From: a bacterium
GTDB taxonomy: Bacteria > ARS69
Assembly: GCA_025774805.1 (NCBI GenBank)
Contig: JALGZR010000022.1
Coordinates: 1 to 64,000 of the forward strand
Reading direction: 5' to 3'
Length of the DNA stretch: 64,000 nucleotides
Both the position numbers and the translations under genes were made by a program. Below the pieces are notes generated by a model. That model was given only the letters and a program-made list of their open reading frames with translations, did not search any database and was not told where the DNA came from. Positions 46,273 to 54,624 of this stretch are shown piece by piece; position 1 is the first letter of the stretch; each line of letters opens with the position of its first letter.

Positions 46273-47412
46273 ATGAGCACGGTGTCCGACAAGAAAGCGG
46301 ATCTCGCGGGCCCGGGAATCGGGAGCTACGAGGAGATCGAGAAGATCCTCCCGACGGATTACGAGCCGCTCCTGAATTCCAGGATGACGCAGCTCGCCAT
46401 CACCGCGGCGAAGGAGTACATCGAGGCGAACCTGAGCAAGGAGCTCAATCTGATCCGCGTCCAGGTTCCGCTCATCGTCGACGTCAAGAGCGGCGTCAAC
46501 GACTACCTTGACCGTGACGGCTCGCGTGCCCCCATCCAGTTCCACATCTCCAACGACCACGGCAAGAACCCGATCGACGCCCAGGTCGTCCAGGCCGCCA
46601 CGAAGTGGAAGCGGGTCGCGCTCAAGCAGTTCGGCATGGAAGTCGGGGAGGGCCTCTACACCGACATGCACGCCGTGAGGAAGGACTACTTCCTCGATCA
46701 CGACCACAGCGCCTTCGTCGACCAGTGGGACTGGGAGAAGGTGATCTCGAACGACCAGCGGAACCTGGTCTACCTCACGGACGTGGTGAAGCGGATCTGG
46801 AAAGTGCTCAAGGGCGCCGAGATGCACGTGCTGGAGAGCTTTCCCAAGCTGAGGACGGACAAGTACCCGGAGCTGCCCGAGGAGCTGACGTTCCTGCACG
46901 CCGAGGACATCCTCGATCGCTTTCCCGACCTGCCGCGCAAGCAGCGCGAGACCGCGATCCTCCAGGAGTATCCCGCGATTTTCATTTACGGCATCGGCTG
47001 GACTCTCGAGGACGGCTACCCGCACGAGATGCGGGCCGCCGACTACGACGACTGGGTGTCGGAGACGACCTCGGCGGACGGACGGCCGATGCACGGTCTG
47101 AACGGCGACATCCTCGTCTGGAACTCGGTGACGAGGCGTCGGCACGAGCTGACCTCGATGGGGATCCGGGTGAACGCGGAGACCCTGCGCAAGCAGCTCG
47201 AGATCACGAATCAGCTCGACTTTCTCGAGCTGCCCTACCACCAGGGGATCATCAACGGGGATCTCCCGCTCAGCATCGGGGGGGGCATCGGGCAGTCGCG
47301 CACCTACATGCTCCTGCTCCGCAAGGCGCACCTGGGTGAGGTGAGCGTCACCGTGTGGCCGCAGATCCTCAAGGACATGTGCGCGAAGCGGAAGATCCAC
47401 GTGCTCGAGTAG
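46273..47412 (+). CDS. asnA: Aspartate--ammonia ligase (asparagine synthetase A)
   Basis: 379 residues from ATG 46273. AsnA makes asparagine from aspartate, ammonia and ATP in the cytoplasm and shares the class II aminoacyl-tRNA synthetase fold. Family blocks are all present: LNLIRVQVPLIVDVKSGVND, PIQFHISNDHGKNPIDAQVVQ, KWKRVALKQFGM, GLYTDMHAVRKDY and the C-terminal DLPLSIGGGIGQSR motif 3. An acidic N-terminal extension is normal for the non-enterobacterial branch. In-frame sequence upstream of 46273 overlaps the palindromic repeat and is not believed. It is convergent with the arsR-like gene. Confidence 0.94.
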   Translation: MSTVSDKKADLAGPGIGSYEEIEKILPTDYEPLLNSRMTQLAITAAKEYIEANLSKELNLIRVQVPLIVDVKSGVNDYLDRDGSRAPIQFHISNDHGKNPIDAQVVQAATKWKRVALKQFGMEVGEGLYTDMHAVRKDYFLDHDHSAFVDQWDWEKVISNDQRNLVYLTDVVKRIWKVLKGAEMHVLESFPKLRTDKYPELPEELTFLHAEDILDRFPDLPRKQRETAILQEYPAIFIYGIGWTLEDGYPHEMRAADYDDWVSETTSADGRPMHGLNGDILVWNSVTRRRHELTSMGIRVNAETLRKQLEITNQLDFLELPYHQGIINGDLPLSIGGGIGQSRTYMLLLRKAHLGEVSVTVWPQILKDMCAKRKIHVLE

Positions 47413-47476
47413 CGGCGGGCGAAGCACGTCGAGTGAGACCGCCTCGGGAGAGCCGAGCGCGGAATGGAGAGACGGG

Positions 47477-47507
47477 AACGGGGTCGGCGCGAGGCGTCGG
47501 CCCCGTT
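47477..47507. terminator. Bidirectional terminator hairpin between asnA and the arsR-like gene
   Basis: AACGGGGTCG pairs with CGGCCCCGTT (10 bp, one G-T wobble) with an 11-base loop. It lies between two convergent genes, begins with AA and ends with TT. It overlaps the stop codon of the minus-strand gene. Confidence 0.6.
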
Positions 47508-47838
47508 ACTCGGAGGGCTCGTCCTCGAAAAACTCCGCCAGATTCCGGAGCGTGTCCGGTTCCACCCAGCACTGGATCGTGCGACCCTTCCGCTGCATCC
47601 GGATGAGATCCGCCCGGGCGAGCTCCTTGAGATGGTGCGAGATGGTCGACGCCGCGAGACCGAGATCGCGGCCCACCTCTCCCACGCACCGGGAGGTCTC
47701 CTCGGGACCGCAGCAGGGTCCCGATTCCGAACGGCAGCAGTCGGCGAGCCGGAGAAAGAGCCGGAGCCGCTGGGGATTCGAGAGAGCCTTGAACGTCGCG
47801 GCGAACCGGTCCACATCGACATTGAGATAGTTCGACAT
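47506..47838 (-). CDS. ArsR/SmtB family metal(loid)-responsive repressor
   Basis: 110 residues from ATG 47838. A winged helix-turn-helix (VGRDLGLAASTISHHLKELARADLI, about 52-76) follows a conserved FKALSNPQRLRLFLRLA start. A cysteine cluster at C34, C35, C42, C43 and C51 lies just where ArsR-type sensors hold their metal ligands, so it probably responds to arsenite or a thiophilic metal (inference). No efflux or reductase gene lies beside it, so its target is unclear; the nearest divergent gene is an S41 protease. The longer open frame upstream is discarded because it lacks an RBS and conservation. Confidence 0.85.
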   Translation of the reverse strand: MSNYLNVDVDRFAATFKALSNPQRLRLFLRLADCCRSESGPCCGPEETSRCVGEVGRDLGLAASTISHHLKELARADLIRMQRKGRTIQCWVEPDTLRNLAEFFEDEPSE

Positions 47839-47850
47839 TAATCGAAATGT
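47835..47850. promoter_or_regulatory. Possible operator at the arsR-like start codon
   Basis: ACATT-6 bases-AATGT is an inverted repeat that includes the ATG of the repressor gene. It is AT-rich against a GC-rich background. This looks like an autoregulatory site, but there is no second copy to compare. Confidence 0.35.
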
Positions 47851-48040
47851 ATTCACGGGTGGCGGGGAGGTCAAGGGCGCCCGATATGCGGTGGCGCGTG
47901 CGGGGCCCTTCGCCCCGAAAGGGGCGCGGAACGCCCCGGAGAATCCCCCGGAGGCCCCTCGCGGGAAGGCACGTTTCTTGATTCCCTGACCGAACGCGGC
48001 CGGCGCCCGGACGCCGGCTGAACTCGAAGGAGGAGGCCGT

Positions 48041-49519
48041 ATGCGTACCGTGACGATCGCGATCCTCTCCCTGGCGCTCTCGATGACCGGCTTGCGTTCC
48101 GGGGCCGGGGCGGAGTCGCCCGACGGGGCCGGTGAGCGAGAGGCCGCCGAGGCCGCCCGTCCGCCGGAGGACCCGGACGAGATCCTGACCCCGGAGACGA
48201 AGTCCGAGGTCGTCCACAATCTCATCCAGGTCATGGAGGATCTCTACGTCCTTCCCGAGACCACGCGCCGCGTGCGGGAGGACCTGCGCTCCCGGCTCGC
48301 TCGAGGGGAGTTCGACCGCCCGGAGAGCGGTCCGCAGTTCTCGGCGGAGTTGACCCGCATCCTCCAGGAGCTCAGCCGGGACCTCCATCTCCGGGTGAGC
48401 TTCGGTTCGGAGGAGGGCGCCGGCCTTCCCGGCTGCCGGCCACGGCGGATCGTGCGGACCGGACCGGAGGAGGGCGCCGGCCTTCCCGGCTGCCGGCCAC
48501 GGCGGATCGTGCGGACCGTGCCCGAGATCCGCCAGCCGGGAACGGGAGCGGTTCCGGCCGGTCTCGAGGAGGTGAAGGGGTTCACGAAGGCGGAGATGCT
48601 GTCCGGAAACGTCGGCTACGTGGAGGTCCGGCTGTTCCCGGGAAGGGAGTGGGCCGAGGACGAGGCGGTGCGGGCGATGAACGCGGTCGCCGGAGCGGAT
48701 GCGCTCATCTTCGATCTCAGGGCCTGCATGGGCGGCGTCCCCGACATGGTCCATCTCATCATCAGCTATCTCTACGGGCCCGAGCCGATGCACCTTCTGA
48801 CGTACTACCACGCCCACACCGATCCGGACTCCGCCTACACGCTCGCGGAGATCCCGGGCGAGCGGATGCCCGACGTCGACGTGTACGTCCTGACGAGCTC
48901 TCTTACCGGATCGGGTGGAGAGGAGTTCGCCTACGACCTCAAGCACCACGGACGCGCGACGCTCGTCGGAGAGACGACCGCGGGAGCGGGTCACGGGGGT
49001 TCCGTTCACGCGATCGGCGCCGACTTCCACGCGTTCATCCCGGACTTCCGGCCCGTCCACCCGGCAACGGGAACCGGGTGGGAGGGGGTCGGGGTCGTGC
49101 CCCACGTTCGGGTGCCCGCACGATTGGCCCTTGCCCACGCGCACCGCGACGCGCTGAGGAAACGGGTCGCATCCCTCACCGATCCGCGGGAGCTGGAGGT
49201 CCTTCAGCGAGAGATCGAGCGGCTCGACGGGGAGCTGTCCCGCGATTCAGGAGCGGGCCACGTCGACGTCGACGCGCTTCGAGAGTACGCGGGGAAATAC
49301 GAGATCCGCACGATCACCGTGAGCGAGGAAGGTCTCTTCCTCCAGCGCGTAGGAGGGCCGAAGCTTCGCCTCGTCCCCGAAGAGGAGCCCGATCGGTTCT
49401 TCGTGGAGCTCGTGCCGGCCGGAAAGGTGCGATTCGTCCGCGACGAAACCGGAGTGATCGTCGAGATGAACGTGCTCAACCTGGAGGGCGATTGGGAGAC
49501 GAGCCGGAGGGAGAGGTAA
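48041..49519 (+). CDS. Secreted S41 family (tail-specific, IRBP-like) serine protease
   Basis: 492 residues with a signal peptide (1-24). An N-terminal helical domain (ETKSEVVHNLIQVMEDLYV) leads to the S41 core: GYVEVRLFPGREW, DALIFDLRACMGG, VYVLTSSLTGSGGEEFAYDL with the presumed catalytic Ser291, and HHGRATLVGETTAGAGHGG. This is the IRBP-like branch, where a PDZ domain is absent and the C-terminal tail (about 430-492) is a small beta domain. Residues about 124-160 contain a perfect in-frame tandem duplication unlike other S41 proteins. The gene diverges from the arsR-like gene and is tail-to-tail with the hydrolase, one base apart. Confidence 0.85.
   Translation: MRTVTIAILSLALSMTGLRSGAGAESPDGAGEREAAEAARPPEDPDEILTPETKSEVVHNLIQVMEDLYVLPETTRRVREDLRSRLARGEFDRPESGPQFSAELTRILQELSRDLHLRVSFGSEEGAGLPGCRPRRIVRTGPEEGAGLPGCRPRRIVRTVPEIRQPGTGAVPAGLEEVKGFTKAEMLSGNVGYVEVRLFPGREWAEDEAVRAMNAVAGADALIFDLRACMGGVPDMVHLIISYLYGPEPMHLLTYYHAHTDPDSAYTLAEIPGERMPDVDVYVLTSSLTGSGGEEFAYDLKHHGRATLVGETTAGAGHGGSVHAIGADFHAFIPDFRPVHPATGTGWEGVGVVPHVRVPARLALAHAHRDALRKRVASLTDPRELEVLQREIERLDGELSRDSGAGHVDVDALREYAGKYEIRTITVSEEGLFLQRVGGPKLRLVPEEEPDRFFVELVPAGKVRFVRDETGVIVEMNVLNLEGDWETSRRER
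48408..48518 (+). repeat. 54-bp direct repeat inside the S41 protease gene
   Basis: Bases 48408-48461 and 48465-48518 are identical, with a period of 57 bases. Each copy encodes EEGAGLPGCRPRRIVRT, so the duplication adds 19 residues in frame. Confidence 0.85.
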
Positions 49520-49520
49520 T

Positions 49521-51755
49521 TTACTCCCGCCGCAGCAGCTTCCCGCTCACCGATCGATCCGGGGTCCGAACCCGGTAGAAATAGACGCCGGACGCGACGG
49601 GCATGCCGTCGCCATCCGTCGCGTCCCACGGTACGGAATGGAGACCGGGGCCGAAGACCCGCCCCCCCAGGAGCGTGCGCACCCGGCGGCCCCGCACGTC
49701 GTGAATGTCGATCGCGACCGAAGACGCATTTCCGGTACGGAAGCGGAGCTCGGTCCCGTCGCGGAAGGGATTGGGAGCGACGGGAAGGAGCTCCAGGCCC
49801 GCCGGGGATGAGGGAAGCGCCGAGGCCACCGAGGTCGCTCCCCTCGAGAGCTCCACGAGAAACCAGGCCACGCTCTGCGGCGTGATCGTGACGTGCGGCT
49901 GATTCTCCGCCGGGAAGTACACGACGTCGAAGGGGGTCCGGGCGGGGAGGTCGGGATCGCCGGCGATGTCGTGGAAGGGATCGGTGACGTCGAGAGACAG
50001 CGCGCTGATCGTCGGGATGAAGCAGTGATCGTCGTGCAGCGCGACGATGTCCCCGAAAGGAGCCTCCGTCGAGTCCATCTGGGCCATGGATCCGCGGAAT
50101 CCCCCCGGGGCGCCGTCGTACGGCAACGTCCCCGACACCGAGACCAGGATCTCGTCGGGGGGGAGCAAGAGGAAGTCGAGGAGTCCGTGGAAGATGAGCC
50201 GGTCGTCGCCGTCGGGGACGGCCCAGATGTTCCCGATCACGTCGACGAGCAGGCTCTGGTACTCGTACGAGACGATCTGGTCCCCCGGCGCGAATCCCTG
50301 ATCGTCCCGGTCACCGCTGCCGTTCGCGATGGCCACCTTCCTCGGGACCACCGGATACTGCCCCAGCGCGGCCAGGTCGGAGAGGAACACGGTTCGAAGC
50401 GAATCGCTCTCCCCCGTGGCTGCGGGGGGAGAGGTGTGATGATACAGGAGCATCTGCCGGGCGCCGGGCGTGTCGAGACGGCTGAGAAGGAACTCCGCCT
50501 CCGTCGAGGTCTCCGAGAAGAAGTCCAACCAGTACTGCAGCCCCAACGGAATGTTCGCTCCGGTTTCCGGGGAGTCGAAGGCGAGCAGCGTGCGGACGTT
50601 GGCGGGCAGACCTTGCGACTCCATGGTGGCCAGCGCGTACCGGGAGACGAGCCCCCCCATGCTGGCCCCGACGACGGCGAGGTTCGCGGAAGGGCCGATG
50701 GCGGCGTTGACCTGCTGGATCAGCTCGACGAGCACGTAGGCGTTCCGCTGGAGGTAGTCCGTCGCCTCGGTGAAATTCAGAACCACCGCGTCGAATCCGC
50801 GAGCGCGCAGGATCTCGAGAAGTCCCTCCTGGTTGAGGAGCTCGTACAGCTCTTCCCAGTTCATGGAATTCTCGAGATCGAAGCCCTCGACGACGACGAT
50901 CGGATTCGTGAGTGAAGCGTGCCCGTCCGCGAGGTAGACGTACGCCTCTCCGGTTCCGTGTTGCCCTTCGTACGGAATGGTGGCGGTGATGCTCACGGTG
51001 TCGTCGGGGGAGGGGACCCGCAAGGACCTCACGTGAAAGGAGAAGTTCCCGTGGTCCGTCGACCCGTCCGCCCGCCGGGCGCGCACCCGGATCTCCTTGA
51101 GGCCGGGGCGATCCCAACGCACCTCGCACCGTTCCCCGAACCGAACGGTGCGAAACCCCCGACCGTCCGCGAAGTCGATGTCGAGACTCGGCAGGGGCTC
51201 CGGGTCGTTCGTGACGGCGCACCGGGGGTCGAGGATGAAGACGACCCGGTCGCCGCGGTAGGTGTCGTCCTTCAACGCCGTCACGGCGAAGGCCCGGGAT
51301 CGGACCAGGGCATCCCCTTCCGTCACGACCAGCCGCCGTCCCCGGAGAGCCAGGGTCCCGTCCTCGAGGGCTTCGGGGCGGATTCGATCGTACGTGACGC
51401 TCAGGACGGCGAGAGGAACGACTCCCTCCCGGAACGCCTCGCTCCCGAGAGCGCGGATCGCTTTCGGGTCGGGCCAGGTCGGCGGCTCGAGAGACGCGTG
51501 ACCCAGCTCGTGCACCATCTGCCGCCACCGGGGGGGCGTGACCGGTGGGGATCCGGGGTGTCCGTCGTGGTCTTCGAGCGCGGAGAGGGAGAGGACGCGG
51601 TCGTAGAGGATCCCCGTGGGGACCATCTCCTGATCGAGCTCGGCGAGGAGCTCCGCCAGGTGTCCGTGGATGGCCCCGGGGGCGGCCGATCCGGAGGACG
51701 AGAGGAAAAAGACCGCGCCGAGCAGCGCGGCCAGGGAGGTCCGGTCGATTCTCAT
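49521..51755 (-). CDS. Secreted alpha/beta hydrolase (lipase-like) with FlgD-like sorting domain
   Basis: 744 residues from ATG 51755. A signal peptide (1-23) and a beta-rich N-terminal half (WDRPGLKEIRVRARRADGS) precede the hydrolase: PIVVVEGFDLENSMNWEEL, FDAVVLNFTEATDYLQRNA, and the nucleophile elbow VVGASMGGLVSRYAL with Ser365. This is close to PGAP1/lipase-type esterases with a lid-like insert. The last 85 residues are the FlgD-like Ig domain with VASGVYFYRV, ending GKLLRRE. It is probably a surface or released esterase; the substrate is unknown. It diverges from the radical-SAM gene at 51934. Confidence 0.82.
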   Translation of the reverse strand: MRIDRTSLAALLGAVFFLSSSGSAAPGAIHGHLAELLAELDQEMVPTGILYDRVLSLSALEDHDGHPGSPPVTPPRWRQMVHELGHASLEPPTWPDPKAIRALGSEAFREGVVPLAVLSVTYDRIRPEALEDGTLALRGRRLVVTEGDALVRSRAFAVTALKDDTYRGDRVVFILDPRCAVTNDPEPLPSLDIDFADGRGFRTVRFGERCEVRWDRPGLKEIRVRARRADGSTDHGNFSFHVRSLRVPSPDDTVSITATIPYEGQHGTGEAYVYLADGHASLTNPIVVVEGFDLENSMNWEELYELLNQEGLLEILRARGFDAVVLNFTEATDYLQRNAYVLVELIQQVNAAIGPSANLAVVGASMGGLVSRYALATMESQGLPANVRTLLAFDSPETGANIPLGLQYWLDFFSETSTEAEFLLSRLDTPGARQMLLYHHTSPPAATGESDSLRTVFLSDLAALGQYPVVPRKVAIANGSGDRDDQGFAPGDQIVSYEYQSLLVDVIGNIWAVPDGDDRLIFHGLLDFLLLPPDEILVSVSGTLPYDGAPGGFRGSMAQMDSTEAPFGDIVALHDDHCFIPTISALSLDVTDPFHDIAGDPDLPARTPFDVVYFPAENQPHVTITPQSVAWFLVELSRGATSVASALPSSPAGLELLPVAPNPFRDGTELRFRTGNASSVAIDIHDVRGRRVRTLLGGRVFGPGLHSVPWDATDGDGMPVASGVYFYRVRTPDRSVSGKLLRRE

Positions 51756-51933
51756 GGCGCCTTCCGTCGAGAGGGTCCGGCCCGTCGCATCGTCGCGGTG
51801 TCGGGCCGGATCGCGGATCCGGGCGAGGGGCAAGGGGCGATTGTGATCGAAGGGTGCCGCCGACTCAAGAGGCGCGAGTGGCGGCCTCCGTCCATGGATT
51901 GCTCCGGGACGCGGACCGCCGTACCATCTCGCC

Positions 51934-52914
51934 ATGACCTCGCCCCGGGATCCCCTGTCCTTCGTGCTGACGGAGTTCGAGCCCGCCTACCGTGACCTCC
52001 TCCGGAAGGGTGGGATCGACGAGAGGGTCGAGTCCGCCCTCGCCGAGCTCGCCGAGTGCCGCGCGTGTCCCCGCGACTGCGGAGTCAACCGGCTGGAGGA
52101 CCGGGCACGCGCCTGCAAGACCGGACGTCACGCTCTCGTCACGAGCGCCTTTCCGCACTTCGGCGAGGAGGACTGCCTGCGGGGATGGCGGGGCTCGGGA
52201 ACGATCTTCTTCGGGATGTGCAATCTCCGTTGCGTGTTCTGCCAGAACGCGGACATCTCACAGCAGAGAAGTGGTCGCGAGTGCACCGGTCGAGAGATCG
52301 CGAAGCTCATGCTCGACCTGCAGCGGACGGGATGTCACAACATCAACTTCGTCACTCCGGAGCACGTCGTGCCTCAGGTCATCGAGGCCATCGCCGAGGC
52401 CGTGCGGCGCGGGCTTCGTGTCCCGATCGTCTACAACACGAGCGCCTACGACTCGCTCCGCTCGCTCCGTCTGCTCGACGGCCTGGTCGACATCTACATG
52501 CCCGACTTCAAGTTCTGGAAGTCGGAGACCGCCCACCGCCTGGCGTTGGCCCGTGACTACCCCGAGCGCGCGCAGGAGGCGATCCGGGAGATGCACCGGC
52601 AGGTCGAGGACTTGAAGTTCGGGCCGGACGGCGTCGCGAAACGGGGACTGCTCGTGCGCCACCTCGTCATGCCGGGACAGGGCGCCGAGTCGGCGGCCAT
52701 CCTCGAATGGCTCGCCCGGGAAATCTCCCCCGACACGTTCGTGAACATCATGGACCAGTACCGTCCCGCGAACGCGGTCGGGCGTCCCGCGAGAGACGGG
52801 GTCGTCCGGTATGCGGAGATCGATCGCCCGGTGCGCTCCGACGAGCTGGAGAACGCCTATCGCGCCGCCCGCCGGGCGGGGCTCTGGCGATTCGACGGGC
52901 TCGACGCCGCCTAG
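51934..52914 (+). CDS. Radical SAM protein of the PflA-like (COG1313) type
   Basis: 326 residues from ATG 51934. It carries the radical SAM cluster motif C96-x3-C100-x2-C103 in GMCNLRCVFCQNADIS and an extra N-terminal Cys set (C42, C45, C49, C61) for a possible second cluster. After the barrel come CHNINFVTPEHVVPQVIEAI, DIYMPDFKFW and NIMDQYRPANAV, all standard for COG1313 proteins, which are annotated as putative pyruvate-formate-lyase activating enzymes. No glycyl radical enzyme is nearby, so its target is unknown. The TAG stop belongs to the CTAG that begins the compound repeat at 52911. Confidence 0.88.
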   Translation: MTSPRDPLSFVLTEFEPAYRDLLRKGGIDERVESALAELAECRACPRDCGVNRLEDRARACKTGRHALVTSAFPHFGEEDCLRGWRGSGTIFFGMCNLRCVFCQNADISQQRSGRECTGREIAKLMLDLQRTGCHNINFVTPEHVVPQVIEAIAEAVRRGLRVPIVYNTSAYDSLRSLRLLDGLVDIYMPDFKFWKSETAHRLALARDYPERAQEAIREMHRQVEDLKFGPDGVAKRGLLVRHLVMPGQGAESAAILEWLAREISPDTFVNIMDQYRPANAVGRPARDGVVRYAEIDRPVRSDELENAYRAARRAGLWRFDGLDAA

Positions 52915-53095
52915 CCCGGACTATTCATGAACGACCTGCTGCGATCGCGGATCCGCACCACCGGACGGGCGTCCTCGCGCCTCGCACCCTGCGACGTATC
53001 GTTCAGATACGACTCGGGTTCGAGCCCCTGCGGGTGCCCGTCCGGTGGGCGTCTCCACGATCTCGCGACGGCCCTTCATGAACAGTCCGGCCTAG
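52911..53095. repeat. Long palindromic element with CTAG ends
   Basis: The terminal repeats CTAGCCCGGACTATTCATGAA (52911-52931) and TTCATGAACAGTCCGGCCTAG (53075-53095) are inverted, 19 of 21 matching. Inside are the inverted arms CCACCGGACGGGC/GCCCGTCCGGTGG (13 bp, perfect) and a central hairpin CGTATC/GATACG. It holds no credible ORF. The left CTAG contains the stop of the radical-SAM gene. Confidence 0.7.
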
Positions 53096-53161
53096 CCTGC
53101 CCATCTCACCAGCCTCTGCTGCGGCAGAGTCCCGCTGCGCCCGGTGAGAAATGCGGTCTAG
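53092..53161. repeat. Palindromic interspersed repeat sharing CTAG with the preceding element
   Basis: CTAGCCTGCCCATCTCACC (53092-53110) and GGTGAGAAATGCGGTCTAG (53143-53161) are inverted ends. The core AGCCTCTGCTGCGGCAG is identical to the reverse complement of the core at 46032-46094. The right CTAG contains the TAG stop (53160-53158) of the minus-strand gene that follows. Confidence 0.7.
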
Positions 53162-54624
53162 GACGCGCGCCGCAGGCCCGCCGCGCTCCCGGCCACCAGG
53201 GCTCCGATCACCGCCCCGAGCCCGATCGAAGCGGCGACCGGCACCCCGGACAGAGGGAAGAGGATCCACCAGACGTCGGGGAGCCCCCGGGTCTCGTCGG
53301 GGGATCCGGTGAGGATCGAGCGGTAGGGATCCACGTCCGGGTCGCGCCGGAAGTGGGCGTACCGGGCGGGGAGCTGACGGAAGACGCGAAGAGCGTGATC
53401 CGATTGGATGAGGAGCTGGGATGTCCTCGGGTTGAAATGGTACCGCCCGACCCTCTCCACGACACCCCGCTTCCGAAGCTGCTCGTTGTACCAGAGGTAA
53501 TACGTCTCGTAGCTCATCGTGGCGCCCACCAGTTGAACGAACACGGAGATCGAGATGAGGGGGATGAACAGCCTCTTGGGTCGAGGGAAGCTCTCGAGGC
53601 GGGGCAGCAGCCCCAGCGCGAGGACGGGAACCAGAGGGAGGAGATGGCGCGGCCCCCACGTCCAGTCTCCGTTCCACACCGTGGTGAAGCTGAGAAAGGC
53701 GACGTACGTCCCCGCGATCCAGAGGATCGATCCCGTGAGGGCGGGCCTCTCGCGACGCAGCTCCCGGAATCCTCCGAGGGCGAGGAGCAGGACGGGACTG
53801 AACCAGAAGAAGCCGCGCCCCGGGCTCACCAGTAGGCCCACGATCCCCTCCCACTGCAGGGCGAAGTAGCGGAATCGGGTGAACGAGTAGCCGGTGGCGA
53901 AGAGGGAGCCCCAGCGATACCCGTTGTAGGAGAACGCGAGCGCGACGCCCGGGATCGCACCGGCGAGGAAGGCGGCGATCGCCCGGCCCCGCTCCGCCGG
54001 TTCTCTGTGGGAGAGGAGCCAGCCCAGACCGGGCGCCATCAGCACCGCGGAGGGCCGGAGGAGAAGGGCGAATCCGAACGCGAGACCGGCGAGCGCCGCC
54101 CCGCGAGCCGAGCTTCTCATCAAACCGTAGACACCAACGACGAGGGCGAGCATCTCCAGGGGTGCCTCGAACGTGAGCTTGCTCTGCGGCCACGCGAGAG
54201 TGCAGAGCCCGAAGAGCAGTCCGAGGCGAACCCCGGCCCGACCCGAGTAGCCGAGGAGGGAAGCGATCATCACGAGCAGAGCCCCGGTCGCCGCGGTCGC
54301 GAGGGGATTGATCAGGGTGACGAGGCGGGAGTCGAGCTCCCCGCCGAACCGGACGAACGGGATCATCAGCAACGACTGGCCGAGCCCGTAGACCGAGTAG
54401 TGTTTTCCGTCCCGTCCCTCGAACGATCCGACGACCCCGAAGGGAGTGCGCATGTGCATTCGGGGCACGTCGGGAGATCCGCGCTCCACGAGACCGCGGG
54501 CGACCTCGAGCCGAACGGCGGTGTCGATCGTCTCGATCCGAAACGAGCTCGTCGCCAGATACGCTCCCAGAAGGATCGCGAACACGGCGACCGACCGCCC
54601 GGGAATCGTCCGATCGCGCGACAT
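53158..54624 (-). CDS. GT-C type multi-pass membrane protein
   Basis: 488 residues from ATG 54624, overlapping the previous gene's stop (ATGA). About eleven hydrophobic helices. The first loop contains IETIDTAVRLEVARGLVERG followed by HYSVYGLGQSLLMIPF, a pattern of bacterial GT39/ArnT-like proteins with a periplasmic acidic residue. Later segments include GRGFFWFSPVLLLALGG and DWTWGPRHLLPLVPVLALGLL. Probably a polyprenyl-phosphate sugar transferase or related membrane enzyme; donor and acceptor are unknown. It is the last gene of a four-gene cluster. Confidence 0.72.
   Translation of the reverse strand: MSRDRTIPGRSVAVFAILLGAYLATSSFRIETIDTAVRLEVARGLVERGSPDVPRMHMRTPFGVVGSFEGRDGKHYSVYGLGQSLLMIPFVRFGGELDSRLVTLINPLATAATGALLVMIASLLGYSGRAGVRLGLLFGLCTLAWPQSKLTFEAPLEMLALVVGVYGLMRSSARGAALAGLAFGFALLLRPSAVLMAPGLGWLLSHREPAERGRAIAAFLAGAIPGVALAFSYNGYRWGSLFATGYSFTRFRYFALQWEGIVGLLVSPGRGFFWFSPVLLLALGGFRELRRERPALTGSILWIAGTYVAFLSFTTVWNGDWTWGPRHLLPLVPVLALGLLPRLESFPRPKRLFIPLISISVFVQLVGATMSYETYYLWYNEQLRKRGVVERVGRYHFNPRTSQLLIQSDHALRVFRQLPARYAHFRRDPDVDPYRSILTGSPDETRGLPDVWWILFPLSGVPVAASIGLGAVIGALVAGSAAGLRRAS

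Noticed and set aside
53016-53027. GGGTTCGAGCCC as a tRNA T-arm
   Set aside because: The flanking 5-bp stem does not pair and no acceptor, D or anticodon arm fits; it belongs to a palindromic repeat.
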